From: Methylobacterium aquaticum
GTDB lineage: Bacteria; Pseudomonadota; Alphaproteobacteria; Rhizobiales; Beijerinckiaceae
Reading direction: 5' to 3'
Length of the DNA stretch: 64,000 bases
Assembly (NCBI RefSeq): GCF_001043915.1
Contig: NZ_LABX01000032.1
Coordinates: 62,001-126,000, forward strand
Each line of letters opens with the position of its first letter. Positions within the stretch are counted from its first letter, which is position 1. The notes below the pieces were generated by a model. The model made no database searches, was not told the DNA's origin, and worked only from the letters and a program-made list of their open reading frames with translations. The position numbers were made by a program, and so were the translations under genes. Shown here in pieces: positions 9,642 through 16,715 of the stretch.

Positions 9642-10289
9642 TCAACCCCGGGCATCTCTCCCGCGCTCGAAGGTGGCGACACGGTAGAGGTAGATCACGA
9701 GCGCCAGGACCAGCACGCCGTTGCCGATCGGTTCGATAAGGCGGCCCACCAGGCGATATTCCTCACCGAGCCCGTAGCCGGCCGCCGTCAGCAGCCCTGT
9801 CCAGACGATCGTACCCAGGGCCGAGTAGGCGAGAAAAAGTGTGAGCGGCATGCCGGCAACCCCGGCCGGCACCGAGATCAGGCTGCGCACGCCTGGGACG
9901 ACGCGCCCGAGCAGGACAGCAACGCGGCCACGCCGAGCAAACCAGGCACCAGCCCGCTCGACCTCCGCTGGGCTCAACGTCAACCAGCGCCCGTGCCGGG
10001 CCGCGAAGCGCCGCAAGCGCTCGCGCCCGAGCCAGCGCCCCACGCCGTACCAGAGCAGCGTCCCGGAGAGCGACCCGGCCGTGCCGGCGAGGAACACGCC
10101 GATGAAGCTGAGCTGGCCGCGTCCCGCGGCAAAGCCTGCCAGCGGCATGATGACCTCGGAGGGGATCGGCGGGAAGATGTTGTCGATCAACATCAGCAGG
10201 AAGACGCCGAGATAGCCGGTCCGCTCAATCGCGGTGACAATCCAATCGACCAGCGCAACCTCCTCGCGAGCGACACCATGCAGAGGCAT
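9642..10289 (-). CDS. DedA-family (VTT domain) membrane protein
   Basis: 215 residues. The family signature is clear: FLLMLIDNIFPPIPSEVIMP near residues 35-54, then GxxxGxxxWYGVGRW and RFAARHGRW, and the amphipathic loop GRVVPGVRSLISVPAG near 130. DedA proteins are inner-membrane proteins implicated in lipid-carrier flipping and envelope integrity. The start at 10289 is the first ATG. A GAGGAGG just inside the frame could instead serve a downstream non-ATG start, so the first ten or so residues are uncertain. Confidence 0.85.
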   Translation of the reverse strand: MPLHGVAREEVALVDWIVTAIERTGYLGVFLLMLIDNIFPPIPSEVIMPLAGFAAGRGQLSFIGVFLAGTAGSLSGTLLWYGVGRWLGRERLRRFAARHGRWLTLSPAEVERAGAWFARRGRVAVLLGRVVPGVRSLISVPAGVAGMPLTLFLAYSALGTIVWTGLLTAAGYGLGEEYRLVGRLIEPIGNGVLVLALVIYLYRVATFERGRDARG

Positions 10290-10768
10290 TTTTCCCAGGC
10301 ATGGAATATACCCCAGAAATTTAAGCTAGTTTTTCGTCTTCAATTTCTATGGCAACGTATTCAATGCCCCAACGTATCTTCATGGCAGAGCAGCTTGCAC
10401 GGATTAAATCGGGACCAAATGCTGTATCGTCCACAACGATTTGACAGGTCATCGTGTTGACGGTTCATCGATCCATTTCCGGCATCTGTTATGCGGCAGC
10501 GGTCGCGTCGAACAGCGATGTAGCCGAGCTATTTGTCTCCCAAGCGCCGCGTTCGTGACGAAGCATGTCAAACCGTGGAGCAGGGTTCTATCAACCCGCA
10601 TGGACCGCAGCAGCAACGAAGCAAGCTAGACACACTTCGTCACCATCGAGCAAAGCCGCGAACACGACCTCGGCCCAATCCTATCCGCTCCCCACAGGAT
10701 AGGGGCCGCCGGATCTAACCTGACCCAGGCGCGATCTGGTGCGACCGTTCGAGCGATAGGTGGTCACC
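10290..10768. other. Gene-free interval
   Basis: About 480 bp of lower GC than its flanks, with no convincing ORF on either strand and no repeat that I can match elsewhere in the window. It presumably contains the divergent promoters of the DedA gene (leftwards) and the DUF1275 gene (rightwards). Confidence 0.4.
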
Positions 10769-11500
10769 ATGGATAAATCCTTCCCCTCGAGTCCTACGAC
10801 GCGAGTGTCTCTAGCCATTGCATTGGCTGCGCTGGCAGGCGCTTCAGACTCAATTGGATTTCTAGAGCACTCGCAGCTCTTTATGTCGTTCATGAGTGGG
10901 AACACAACGCGATTAGGAGCTTCTGTTAGCGCGTTCGATTGGCCTGGCACCGTGCGGTTCGGCAGCACTATCACGCTGTTCTGTTTCGGCGCATTCTTTG
11001 GCACCCTTTTGGCAGCATGGTCTGGACGATGGAGATTGTCGGTTCTATTGAGCGTACAAGCTATCCTTTTGTCATCGAGCAACTTGTTACCAGATGGGCC
11101 GGAGGCAGTTCCACTTCATGCTTACCCGGTTGTTTTTGCTCTTGGCATTTTGAACGCAACCCTGCAAGATGAAGATGGAAGAAGTTTGGCGTTGACCTAT
11201 GTAACAGGGACGGTTGTTCGCTTTGGCACAGGCTTAGCGAACATGATCCTTCACAAACCGGCTCCGTCCTTCTGGCTGCAGGCACCACTATGGGCAGGTC
11301 TGACGCTGGGTGCGATCGCCGGTGGCTTTCTCCAAAAGATTCTTGGATCTGATGCATTTCTAATGCCTGCCGCTCTCGCAGCATCGTTAGCTATATTTAG
11401 CCTCGTTACGACTATTATGTATCCAGGAAGTCACCATGTGTCGAACGAACGATCTCCTCAACCCGACGCGCATCCCGACGCACCAGCAACTGTGCGATAG
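10769..11500 (+). CDS. DUF1275 (YoaK-like) membrane protein
   Basis: 243 residues with about six hydrophobic segments. DUF1275 features are visible: the start LAGASDSIGFLE, the SFMSGNTTRLG motif near residue 45, the FxxGAFFGTLL segment, and VTGTVVRFGTGLANMI near 150. This widespread inner-membrane family has no settled function. The ATG at 10769 is preferred over one nine bases upstream because AGGTGG precedes it. Base composition is less GC-rich than the neighbouring plasmid genes, suggesting separate acquisition. Confidence 0.8.
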   Translation: MDKSFPSSPTTRVSLAIALAALAGASDSIGFLEHSQLFMSFMSGNTTRLGASVSAFDWPGTVRFGSTITLFCFGAFFGTLLAAWSGRWRLSVLLSVQAILLSSSNLLPDGPEAVPLHAYPVVFALGILNATLQDEDGRSLALTYVTGTVVRFGTGLANMILHKPAPSFWLQAPLWAGLTLGAIAGGFLQKILGSDAFLMPAALAASLAIFSLVTTIMYPGSHHVSNERSPQPDAHPDAPATVR

Positions 11501-11590
11501 ATTGACTTGGAAGGATAGGAGTTTTGCGCAAGTGGTTGGTAAGCGGAGCCTTCAGGCCACGGCTTCAAGGTCTTGCGCACTGGCGTAGGC

Positions 11591-11866
11591 TCAGGACAGC
11601 AGCTCGTCGAGGCGGCGGTTGGAATGGCCCTCAGCGATGCGGGTAAGCACGTCGCTCAGATAGGCGTGCGGCTCCACCCCGTTCAGCTTGCAGGTCTCGA
11701 CCAGCGAGGCGATCACCGCCCAGTGCTGACCCCCGCCGTCCGAACCAGCAAACAACGCGTTCTTGCGCGTCAGCGCCATCGGCCGGATCGGCCGCTCGAC
11801 TACGTTCGAGTCGAGCTCGACCCGGCCATCCTTCAGGAACACGCACAGCCCAGCGCGACAGCACAT
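11591..11866 (-). pseudogene. IS66-family transposase, C-terminal fragment
   Basis: The last about 90 residues of an IS66 TnpC-type transposase: DGRVELDSNVVERPIRPMAL, RKNALFAGSDGGGQHWAV and NGVEPHAYLSDVLTRIAEGH. These match the IS66 C-terminal catalytic end and the C-terminal TnpC domain. The upstream three-quarters and the accessory orfs are missing, and the reading frame stops at LLS where intact copies continue. Confidence 0.8.
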
Positions 11867-11902
11867 AGCGGGTCTCCCCGGCTAGTGTTCTGCACCTGAA
11901 GT

Positions 11903-12045
11903 TTACGACAAAGACGTTGGCTTTGGCTCAGCTTCGAGTGCTCTCAGGCAGAGGCGTTTGACGCTGGCCAGGATAGCGTCGGCCGACTTCAGCCACCGGA
12001 ACGGCTTGGGGTCAGCGTTCGTCGCCTCGATGAAGGCGCGAATGC
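11903..12045 (-). pseudogene. IS630-family transposase, C-terminal fragment
   Basis: IRAFIEATNADPKPFRWLKS followed by ADAILASVKR is the characteristic tail of IS630 transposases. About 45 codons remain. It abuts the IS66 remnant on one side and a short coding tail on the other, so this is an old insertion hot spot. Confidence 0.75.
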
Positions 12046-12046
12046 G

Positions 12047-12169
12047 ATGTGGACCGCCGCCCGGCTGGCCGACCGCTTGGCGGAGGAGACGGGCTTGCGC
12101 ATGCTGCTCAGCCTGTTCCAGCAAGAGGATTACGGTAATGCCCACTCTGTCCGATCGCCAGCGGGTTGA
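12047..12169 (+). pseudogene. Possible 3' remnant of a gene upstream of the 12138 gene
   Basis: A 40-codon frame (AARLADRLAEETGLRMLLSL) starts exactly where the IS630 remnant ends. It overlaps the next start codon by about 30 bases, as coupled genes do. It may be the truncated tail of a gene destroyed by the insertion; alternatively it is chance. Confidence 0.3.
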
Positions 12170-12620
12170 GGTTGCGATCCCGGCCTATCTCCTGTTGGCG
12201 CTGACGACTGCTCCTGGCCTCATTGTCCCGGCCGGGCCGGAGCTGGCGGAGAGGGCCGAAGCCGACATCACGGCAATGCGAACCGACCTGACGCAGGCCT
12301 GCATAGAGCCGTTCACCGATCTCGTAGGCAAGAAGCAGCACGCACTACTGCGACGGGTCGAGCGGATCGGGAAGGGCGTGATCGCCGGGTGGGAGAACCG
12401 GCCGGCGCTGAGCGTGATGCTGACGCTCTGGTACTTCCTGAAAGACCTGACCGACCGGGAGGTGCTGATCCTGTGGGAGGGTTCGGCGATGGCGCGGGCG
12501 ACGAGCCGGCTGCTACCGATGTTCATGCACGGCTTCGACGAGGAGAAGCGGGATGCGGCGGCGCAGGAACAAGCCCGCCAGCTCCTCGCCCGGCTACAGG
12601 TGGAAGGGCTGTACGGCTGA
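12138..12620 (+). CDS. Hypothetical protein
   Basis: 160 residues, acidic N-terminal half and helix-rich throughout (AERAEADITAMRTDLTQACI, TLWYFLKDLTDREVLILWEG), with no signal peptide. Not recognised. The ATG has AGAGGA nine bases upstream. One short hydrophobic stretch (AYLLLALTTAPGLIV, residues about 15-29) could be a membrane anchor. The gene ends 65 bp before a copy of the triloop-hairpin repeat. Coding-like GC3 bias and the ribosome binding site support it as real. Confidence 0.6.
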   Translation: MPTLSDRQRVEVAIPAYLLLALTTAPGLIVPAGPELAERAEADITAMRTDLTQACIEPFTDLVGKKQHALLRRVERIGKGVIAGWENRPALSVMLTLWYFLKDLTDREVLILWEGSAMARATSRLLPMFMHGFDEEKRDAAAQEQARQLLARLQVEGLYG

Positions 12621-12685
12621 CGTACCCTCCTCCCGGCCGGCTCCTATCCTCCGGGGCAGATTGGGCACGGTCCGTCCCAAGGGCT

Positions 12686-12783
12686 GCGCGAGGTTGATCG
12701 TCACCCGAAGGGCCGAAACCGCGCAGCGGGTTCGGGGAGCCGCCGCAGGCGGCGAGTAGAGCCCGGTCCCGAAGGGACGCGCC
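12686..12783. repeat. Triloop-hairpin element, copy 1
   Basis: 98 bp starting GCGCGAGGTTGATCGTCACC and ending GGGACGCGCC. It folds as consecutive hairpins with three-base loops: CCC-GAA-GGG, a 10-bp arm pair closing on GCA (one mismatch), GCCGCC-GCA-GGCGGC, and GTCCC-GAA-GGGAC. Every loop is a GNA triloop closed by C-G. Near-identical copies lie at 15176 and 16558. The leftward frame stays open and would encode ARPFGTGLYSPPAAAPRTR. Confidence 0.85.
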
Positions 12784-12890
12784 AATCCACATCCTCTAGA
12801 TGATTTTATTTAGATTATTATGAATGGATTTTTGCTCGTTCACGAGCGAGCGATCCCATACATAGCGGACCATGAGACTGATATATACCA

Positions 12891-13130
12891 TCATCGCCAA
12901 AGGAAAATATGAGAATATATCAGAAATAACATCCCACATATTACGGGATGATCGTAATAATGCGAGCTGTGGAAAAGCAATAAAAGACCCATTAGCGCCA
13001 TAATGCCGGATCCAACCACCATATTCCTGATAAAATTATCGTATCCATTCCTAATTTTTGATGACCTATGCCAGACATTCAGTAAGTAGTCCATCTCTTT
13101 TTCTAACAGCTTCTCTTTGTCTTCCCTCAT
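12891..13130 (-). CDS. Small AT-rich membrane protein
   Basis: 79 residues: a charged helix (KEKLLEKEMDYLLNVWH), then two hydrophobic segments (NMVVGSGIMALMGLLLLF and VICGMLFLIYSHIFLW). Not recognised. Codon use is AT-rich, in sharp contrast to the flanks. Its start overlaps the tail of the ORF at 13066-13308 by 65 bp in another frame, so the two may be one protein split by a frameshift. Confidence 0.45.
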   Translation of the reverse strand: MREDKEKLLEKEMDYLLNVWHRSSKIRNGYDNFIRNMVVGSGIMALMGLLLLFHSSHYYDHPVICGMLFLIYSHIFLWR

Positions 13131-13308
13131 ATTGTGATCTTAGACTAAATTTTATAGTTTCAAGTTTCTCGCCAGCTAGGCGCCGCAACGAAGTTAGATC
13201 TCGTCTTTGATCTGTCAGATACTGAATATTTATATCTTCTAGTGCATATATATCAATATTGATACCAATTGATAGCTGTATGACTGCTTGGATTTCACTG
13301 AATTTCAT
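13066..13308 (-). CDS. Small AT-rich hypothetical protein
   Basis: 80 residues from the ATG at 13308 (KFSEIQAVIQLSIGINIDIY, then a charged helical tail). Not recognised. It forms an AT-rich island with 12891-13130. A single frameshift near 13110 would fuse the two into a helical protein of roughly 140 residues with two C-terminal membrane spans, which I consider as likely as two genes. Confidence 0.4.
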   Translation of the reverse strand: MKFSEIQAVIQLSIGINIDIYALEDINIQYLTDQRRDLTSLRRLAGEKLETIKFSLRSQYEGRQREAVRKRDGLLTECLA

Positions 13309-13619
13309 CCACAAATATCCCAATACAACTCATGTGATATCTAACAAAAACATCATACAATGCAATAGGAGAAAAAACTTTAGCAATTTTACTCGAACCG
13401 ATTATAAATATCGTTCAGGCTGGGTTTAAGGTCGAATGCTACGTAGCGCGAAACCAAGCTCAGGTTTGTTACAACGCATGGCCCTGATTAATTACGCAAC
13501 TCATAATAACCCGGACACAGCAACATAATGATTGATATCGGGCCGCGTGATTTGATGGAGCCAACTCCGATGATAGTTCCCGATTTTGACCGCGATCAGG
13601 CAATCGCACCATACCTGGG

Positions 13620-15116
13620 GTGCCGGCTGTGAAGCTCTGGGCCCCCTCCCCCATATTCGGGATGCCTGGTTCGCTCCAGCGGAGGCTCATTCTGGCTGCT
13701 GCGCTCTGCATCAGCCTGGCGTTGGCCGGGGCCGCGGTCTCGATCGGGTTCGTCCTGCATCGGTTTGTTCGGGGTCAGCTCGACGGCCGGCTGGACGCCC
13801 GGATCACGGCGCTGGCCTCGGAGGTTCGGACCGGGCCGGACGGCCGCCTTTCCGTGCGGACCGACCGCGACGGGCCGCCGTTCGACCGGCGGTTGTCGGG
13901 CTGGTACTGGGAGGTCCGCCGGGGCACGACGGTGATTCAGTCTTCCTCGTTGAACGAGCTCGGCATCGATCTCGTGAATGTGGGGACCGACGAGTGGCAG
14001 CCCCCTGCCCGGCTATCCCGGGGTCGGTCCTGGGAGGGCCGTAACGGGGAGGCGGTGGTCGGCTCGCGCTGGCACGTCGACCGCCTGGTTGCCACTGAGC
14101 GACTGCAACCGCCGCCACCTGAAACAAGTGCTCCCAAGGATGTCATGGGCCCCGTCCGCCAGCGTTTGATCCTGCGGGTGCTGACGGTCCAGGGAGAGTC
14201 GAACGAGGTCCCGACGGTGTTCGTTGCCTCGGCGCCGGAGAGGGCGCTGTATGGGCCGATCCTGGAGGCTCTGCGCACCCTCGGCATCTGCCTCGTGCCG
14301 ATCGGGGTACTGATGTTCGGTGGGGTGCTGCTTCAGGTCCGCCTTGGTCTTCGGCCGCTGCGCCGGGTGAGCGAGCAGCTTGCCGAGGTTCGGGCGGGTG
14401 GGTGCGAGCGCCTGCCGCTTGACCAGCCAACCGAGGTTCTGCCGCTCGTGCGAGAGATCAACGGTCTTCTCGACCAGAATGCGGCCAACTTGGCGCATGC
14501 GCGGGGGCACGTTGCGAACCTCGCCCACGGACTGAAGACGCCGCTGGCGACGCTGGCAATGGCGTTCGGCGAGACGGGAGCAAGCCGGGACGCACGGCTG
14601 GCTGTGTTGGTCGAGGATATGGACAGGCGGATCCGGCACCATCTTCGGCGCGCTCGCGCGGCGGCGACTGGCGGGACGGCGCGCGAGAGGGTCGATCTCG
14701 CCGGCGTCGTCGCCGACCTGGTGATGGTGATGGGGCGCATCAATGCCGCCACAGGGATCACGTTCGACATCGATGTGCCGGCGGGGCTCGCCGTCGGCTG
14801 TGACCGGCAGGACGTCGAGGAGATGCTGGGCAACCTGCTCGAGAACGCCTGCCGGTTCTGTGCCGGGCGGGTGCGAGTGGAAGCGTTCCGCGGGGATTCC
14901 TCGATTGTCGTCCTGGTCGAGGATGACGGTCCTGGCCTGGCGCGGGAGGATCGGGAGGCGGTGCTTCAGCGCGGCCGTCGGCTTGATGAGAGCGGGCCCG
15001 GCCACGGGTTCGGCTTGCCGATCGCGCAGGAGCTGGCGGAGCTGTATGGCGGCAAGATCACGCTCGAGGCGTCGCGGCTCGGGGGGCTCGAGGTCCGGCT
15101 GACCCTGCCGTCCTGA
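13620..15116 (+). CDS. Orphan sensor histidine kinase (PhoQ-like architecture)
   Basis: Up to 498 residues if GTG at 13620 is used; an ATG at 13662 would remove 14. Membrane segments at about 22-44 and 206-230 bracket a periplasmic sensor of about 160 residues. The H-box is HVANLAHGLKTPLATL (His near 302), the N-box NLLENACRF near 406, and the G-boxes DDGPGL and GHGFGLPIA near 436 and 461. All catalytic motifs are present, so it should autophosphorylate. Such kinases normally follow an OmpR-type regulator gene. None is adjacent; the upstream 300 bp hold no gene. Confidence 0.85.
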   Translation: MPAVKLWAPSPIFGMPGSLQRRLILAAALCISLALAGAAVSIGFVLHRFVRGQLDGRLDARITALASEVRTGPDGRLSVRTDRDGPPFDRRLSGWYWEVRRGTTVIQSSSLNELGIDLVNVGTDEWQPPARLSRGRSWEGRNGEAVVGSRWHVDRLVATERLQPPPPETSAPKDVMGPVRQRLILRVLTVQGESNEVPTVFVASAPERALYGPILEALRTLGICLVPIGVLMFGGVLLQVRLGLRPLRRVSEQLAEVRAGGCERLPLDQPTEVLPLVREINGLLDQNAANLAHARGHVANLAHGLKTPLATLAMAFGETGASRDARLAVLVEDMDRRIRHHLRRARAAATGGTARERVDLAGVVADLVMVMGRINAATGITFDIDVPAGLAVGCDRQDVEEMLGNLLENACRFCAGRVRVEAFRGDSSIVVLVEDDGPGLAREDREAVLQRGRRLDESGPGHGFGLPIAQELAELYGGKITLEASRLGGLEVRLTLPS

Positions 15117-15175
15117 GCGGGGTCCAGCCCTTGCCTGCTCGGCCGGGAGTTAGCTGTTCGGCGGCCGTCGGGCCT

Positions 15176-15274
15176 GCGCGAGGCTGATCGTCACCCGAAG
15201 GGCCGAAACCGCGTCAGCGGGTTCGGGGAGCCGTCGCAGGCGGCGAGTAGAGCCCGATCCCGAAGGGACGCGCC
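15176..15274. repeat. Triloop-hairpin element, copy 2
   Basis: 99 bp matching copies 1 and 3. The central loop is GTCA instead of three bases. The indel breaks the leftward open frame, but both stem arms are retained. One G-T wobble and one mismatch fall in the later hairpins. Confidence 0.85.
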
Positions 15275-15300
15275 CCATTCCTCGACGGCGCGGCGCCGGA

Positions 15301-15316
15301 GTTGGCCGTGGCCAAC
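15301..15316. repeat. parS-like site 1
   Basis: GTTGGCCGTGGCCAAC, one base off the perfect palindrome found in the rep operon. It fits the RepABC parS pattern GTTNNNNGCNNNNAAC except at one central base. Confidence 0.7.
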
Positions 15317-15479
15317 TTTCCCAGGATGGAGTGGTTGGGCAAAAGGCACGGCAGCTCTGCGGGCGCCCCGGCTCCGTACCGACTTGGCTCAGATCCCCCT
15401 TCCCCCATCCTCTGATTGCGAGCTTGGCTGATCGACCCCGCTCGGGCCATGAAGATGGTCGGGTGGATCGGGGGAATCG

Positions 15480-15953
15480 TTGCAGGACACCGCGGATCAG
15501 AAGCGCCGGATCGACGGCGTGCTGCGAGCTGGGACGATCACTGAGCGCGAGCGCCTGGCGGCTTTCGTGACCGACGAGGCGACGGTGGTCGCGGCCAACC
15601 CGTTCCCATCGACGACTGCCGGGGCGGCGCGTCAGCGCTGGGGCTTGCGCGAGATCGAGTTCGAGGCGATGGGCGTTGCCTCGGCCGGTCTGCCGTGCCT
15701 GATGGCGGCGCTCTCTGGTCTGGCCGTCAACGAGCCGCTTCGGCAGGAGATCCTGCGGTCACCGACGCACGTCCTGTACGTGCTGCTGCGTGGTGAGGGC
15801 GGCCCGATCGTCGGGGCGGTGTTGCACGGCAAGCCGGGCGATGCGCTTCCTCCGTTCGTGAAACCTGAGCCTGCGGTCAGGCGGACCCCGGCCAAGCGTA
15901 CGTCGCGCAAGCGGGTCGCACCCGGTCAGCTCGAGCTGTTCGCGATCGGGTGA
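15480..15953 (+). CDS. Hypothetical protein
   Basis: 157 residues from TTG at 15480 (GGGGGA six bases upstream; no in-frame ATG before conserved-looking sequence). The C-terminal 40 residues are Lys/Arg/Pro-rich (RRTPAKRTSRKRVAPGQLEL), as in nucleic-acid-binding tails. The central part (LREIEFEAMGVASAGLPCLM) is not recognised. It sits between two hairpin/parS cassettes and converges on the thermonuclease gene. Confidence 0.5.
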   Translation: MQDTADQKRRIDGVLRAGTITERERLAAFVTDEATVVAANPFPSTTAGAARQRWGLREIEFEAMGVASAGLPCLMAALSGLAVNEPLRQEILRSPTHVLYVLLRGEGGPIVGAVLHGKPGDALPPFVKPEPAVRRTPAKRTSRKRVAPGQLELFAIG

Positions 15954-16066
15954 GCAGGGCGGCGGACCAGGGTGTTCTCCGTCACGGAGGCCCGGTCCGC
16001 GGGTGACGCCAACCGAGCGGCCAACGGGCGGCAGGCTGGCGTGACTGCGGGACCAATGACCCCAAA

Positions 16067-16516
16067 CTAGGACCGTTCCCCGCCGGGGGTGGGCGACGTC
16101 GGCCCCCTGCCCTGTCCCGGGCACCAATGCTCGGCGCGCTGCTGGTAGGCCTCGAAGCCCGGCTTGTAGGGGATTGCCAAGCCTTCCCGGATCAGGATGT
16201 CGGCGACGTTCCCATCAGGCGCCACGAGCGACGCGAGAGTACGGCGATAGCGGTCGGTCCGGCCGGACCGCTCGATCCTGACGGGCCCCTTGAGGAGTTG
16301 GCGCAGGCGTCCGGAGGCGAGCAGACCTTTGGCGAGTTCGGTGTTGCAGCGGGGTTTCGAGATCTCAGGAGCATCCGGCTCGACGAGGCGGATGCGTTCC
16401 CCAGCCAACTCGACCGTATCGCCGTCGATGACGCGGATGAGGTCCCCGTCGACCGTCTCGGCGTGCGCTGGGAGAGAGTCCAAGGCGAGCAGGCCTGCGA
16501 GGGCGAGGTGTTTCAT
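16067..16516 (-). CDS. Secreted thermonuclease-family (SNase-like) protein
   Basis: 149 residues from ATG at 16516, chosen because MKHLALAGLLALDSLPAHA is a good signal peptide; the open frame upstream only runs through the hairpin repeat. The staphylococcal-nuclease fold is indicated by IRVIDGDTVEL (Asp ligand pair), RIRLVEPDAPE, the Arg-rich RIERSGRTDRYRRTLASLV and NVADILIREGLAIPY. The usual GIDAPE is EPDAPE here. SNase-like proteins are common on conjugative plasmids. Export to the periplasm is inferred. Confidence 0.8.
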   Translation of the reverse strand: MKHLALAGLLALDSLPAHAETVDGDLIRVIDGDTVELAGERIRLVEPDAPEISKPRCNTELAKGLLASGRLRQLLKGPVRIERSGRTDRYRRTLASLVAPDGNVADILIREGLAIPYKPGFEAYQQRAEHWCPGQGRGPTSPTPGGERS

Positions 16517-16557
16517 GCGGTCCGGCCTATTGCGACCCACAGCCGTCCCGGGGGGCC

Positions 16558-16654
16558 GCGCGAGGTTGATCGTCACCCGAAGGGCCGAAACCGCGTAGCG
16601 GGTTCGGGGAGCCGCCGCAGGCGGCCAGTAGAGCCCGGTCCCGAAGGGACGCGC
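16558..16654. repeat. Triloop-hairpin element, copy 3
   Basis: 97 bp, matching copy 1 closely. The central loop is GTA (GCA in copy 1), so loop bases vary while arms are kept. It lies 42 bp upstream of the thermonuclease start, in its 5' untranslated region, and is followed 27 bp later by a parS-like site, the same arrangement as copy 2. Confidence 0.85.
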
Positions 16655-16681
16655 TATGCGCTCTACCGACGAGACGCCGGA

Positions 16682-16697
16682 GTTGGCTGCGGCCAAC
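16682..16697. repeat. parS-like site 2
   Basis: GTTGGCTGCGGCCAAC, immediately downstream of the repB stop codon (minus strand). One base departs from the perfect palindrome. Confidence 0.8.
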
Positions 16698-16715
16698 TTT
16701 CAGAGAGCAGGGCGA

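Larger units (their letters stand above)
15117..15479. other. Gene-free interval carrying a hairpin repeat and a parS site
   Basis: Contains triloop-hairpin copy 2 (15176-15274) and, 26 bp further on, a parS-like palindrome (15301-15316). The remaining sequence has no convincing gene. Confidence 0.6.

Noticed and set aside
16517..16696. 60-codon N-terminal extension of the thermonuclease
   Set aside because: The extension is only a translation of the hairpin repeat and parS site; a proper signal peptide starts at 16516.
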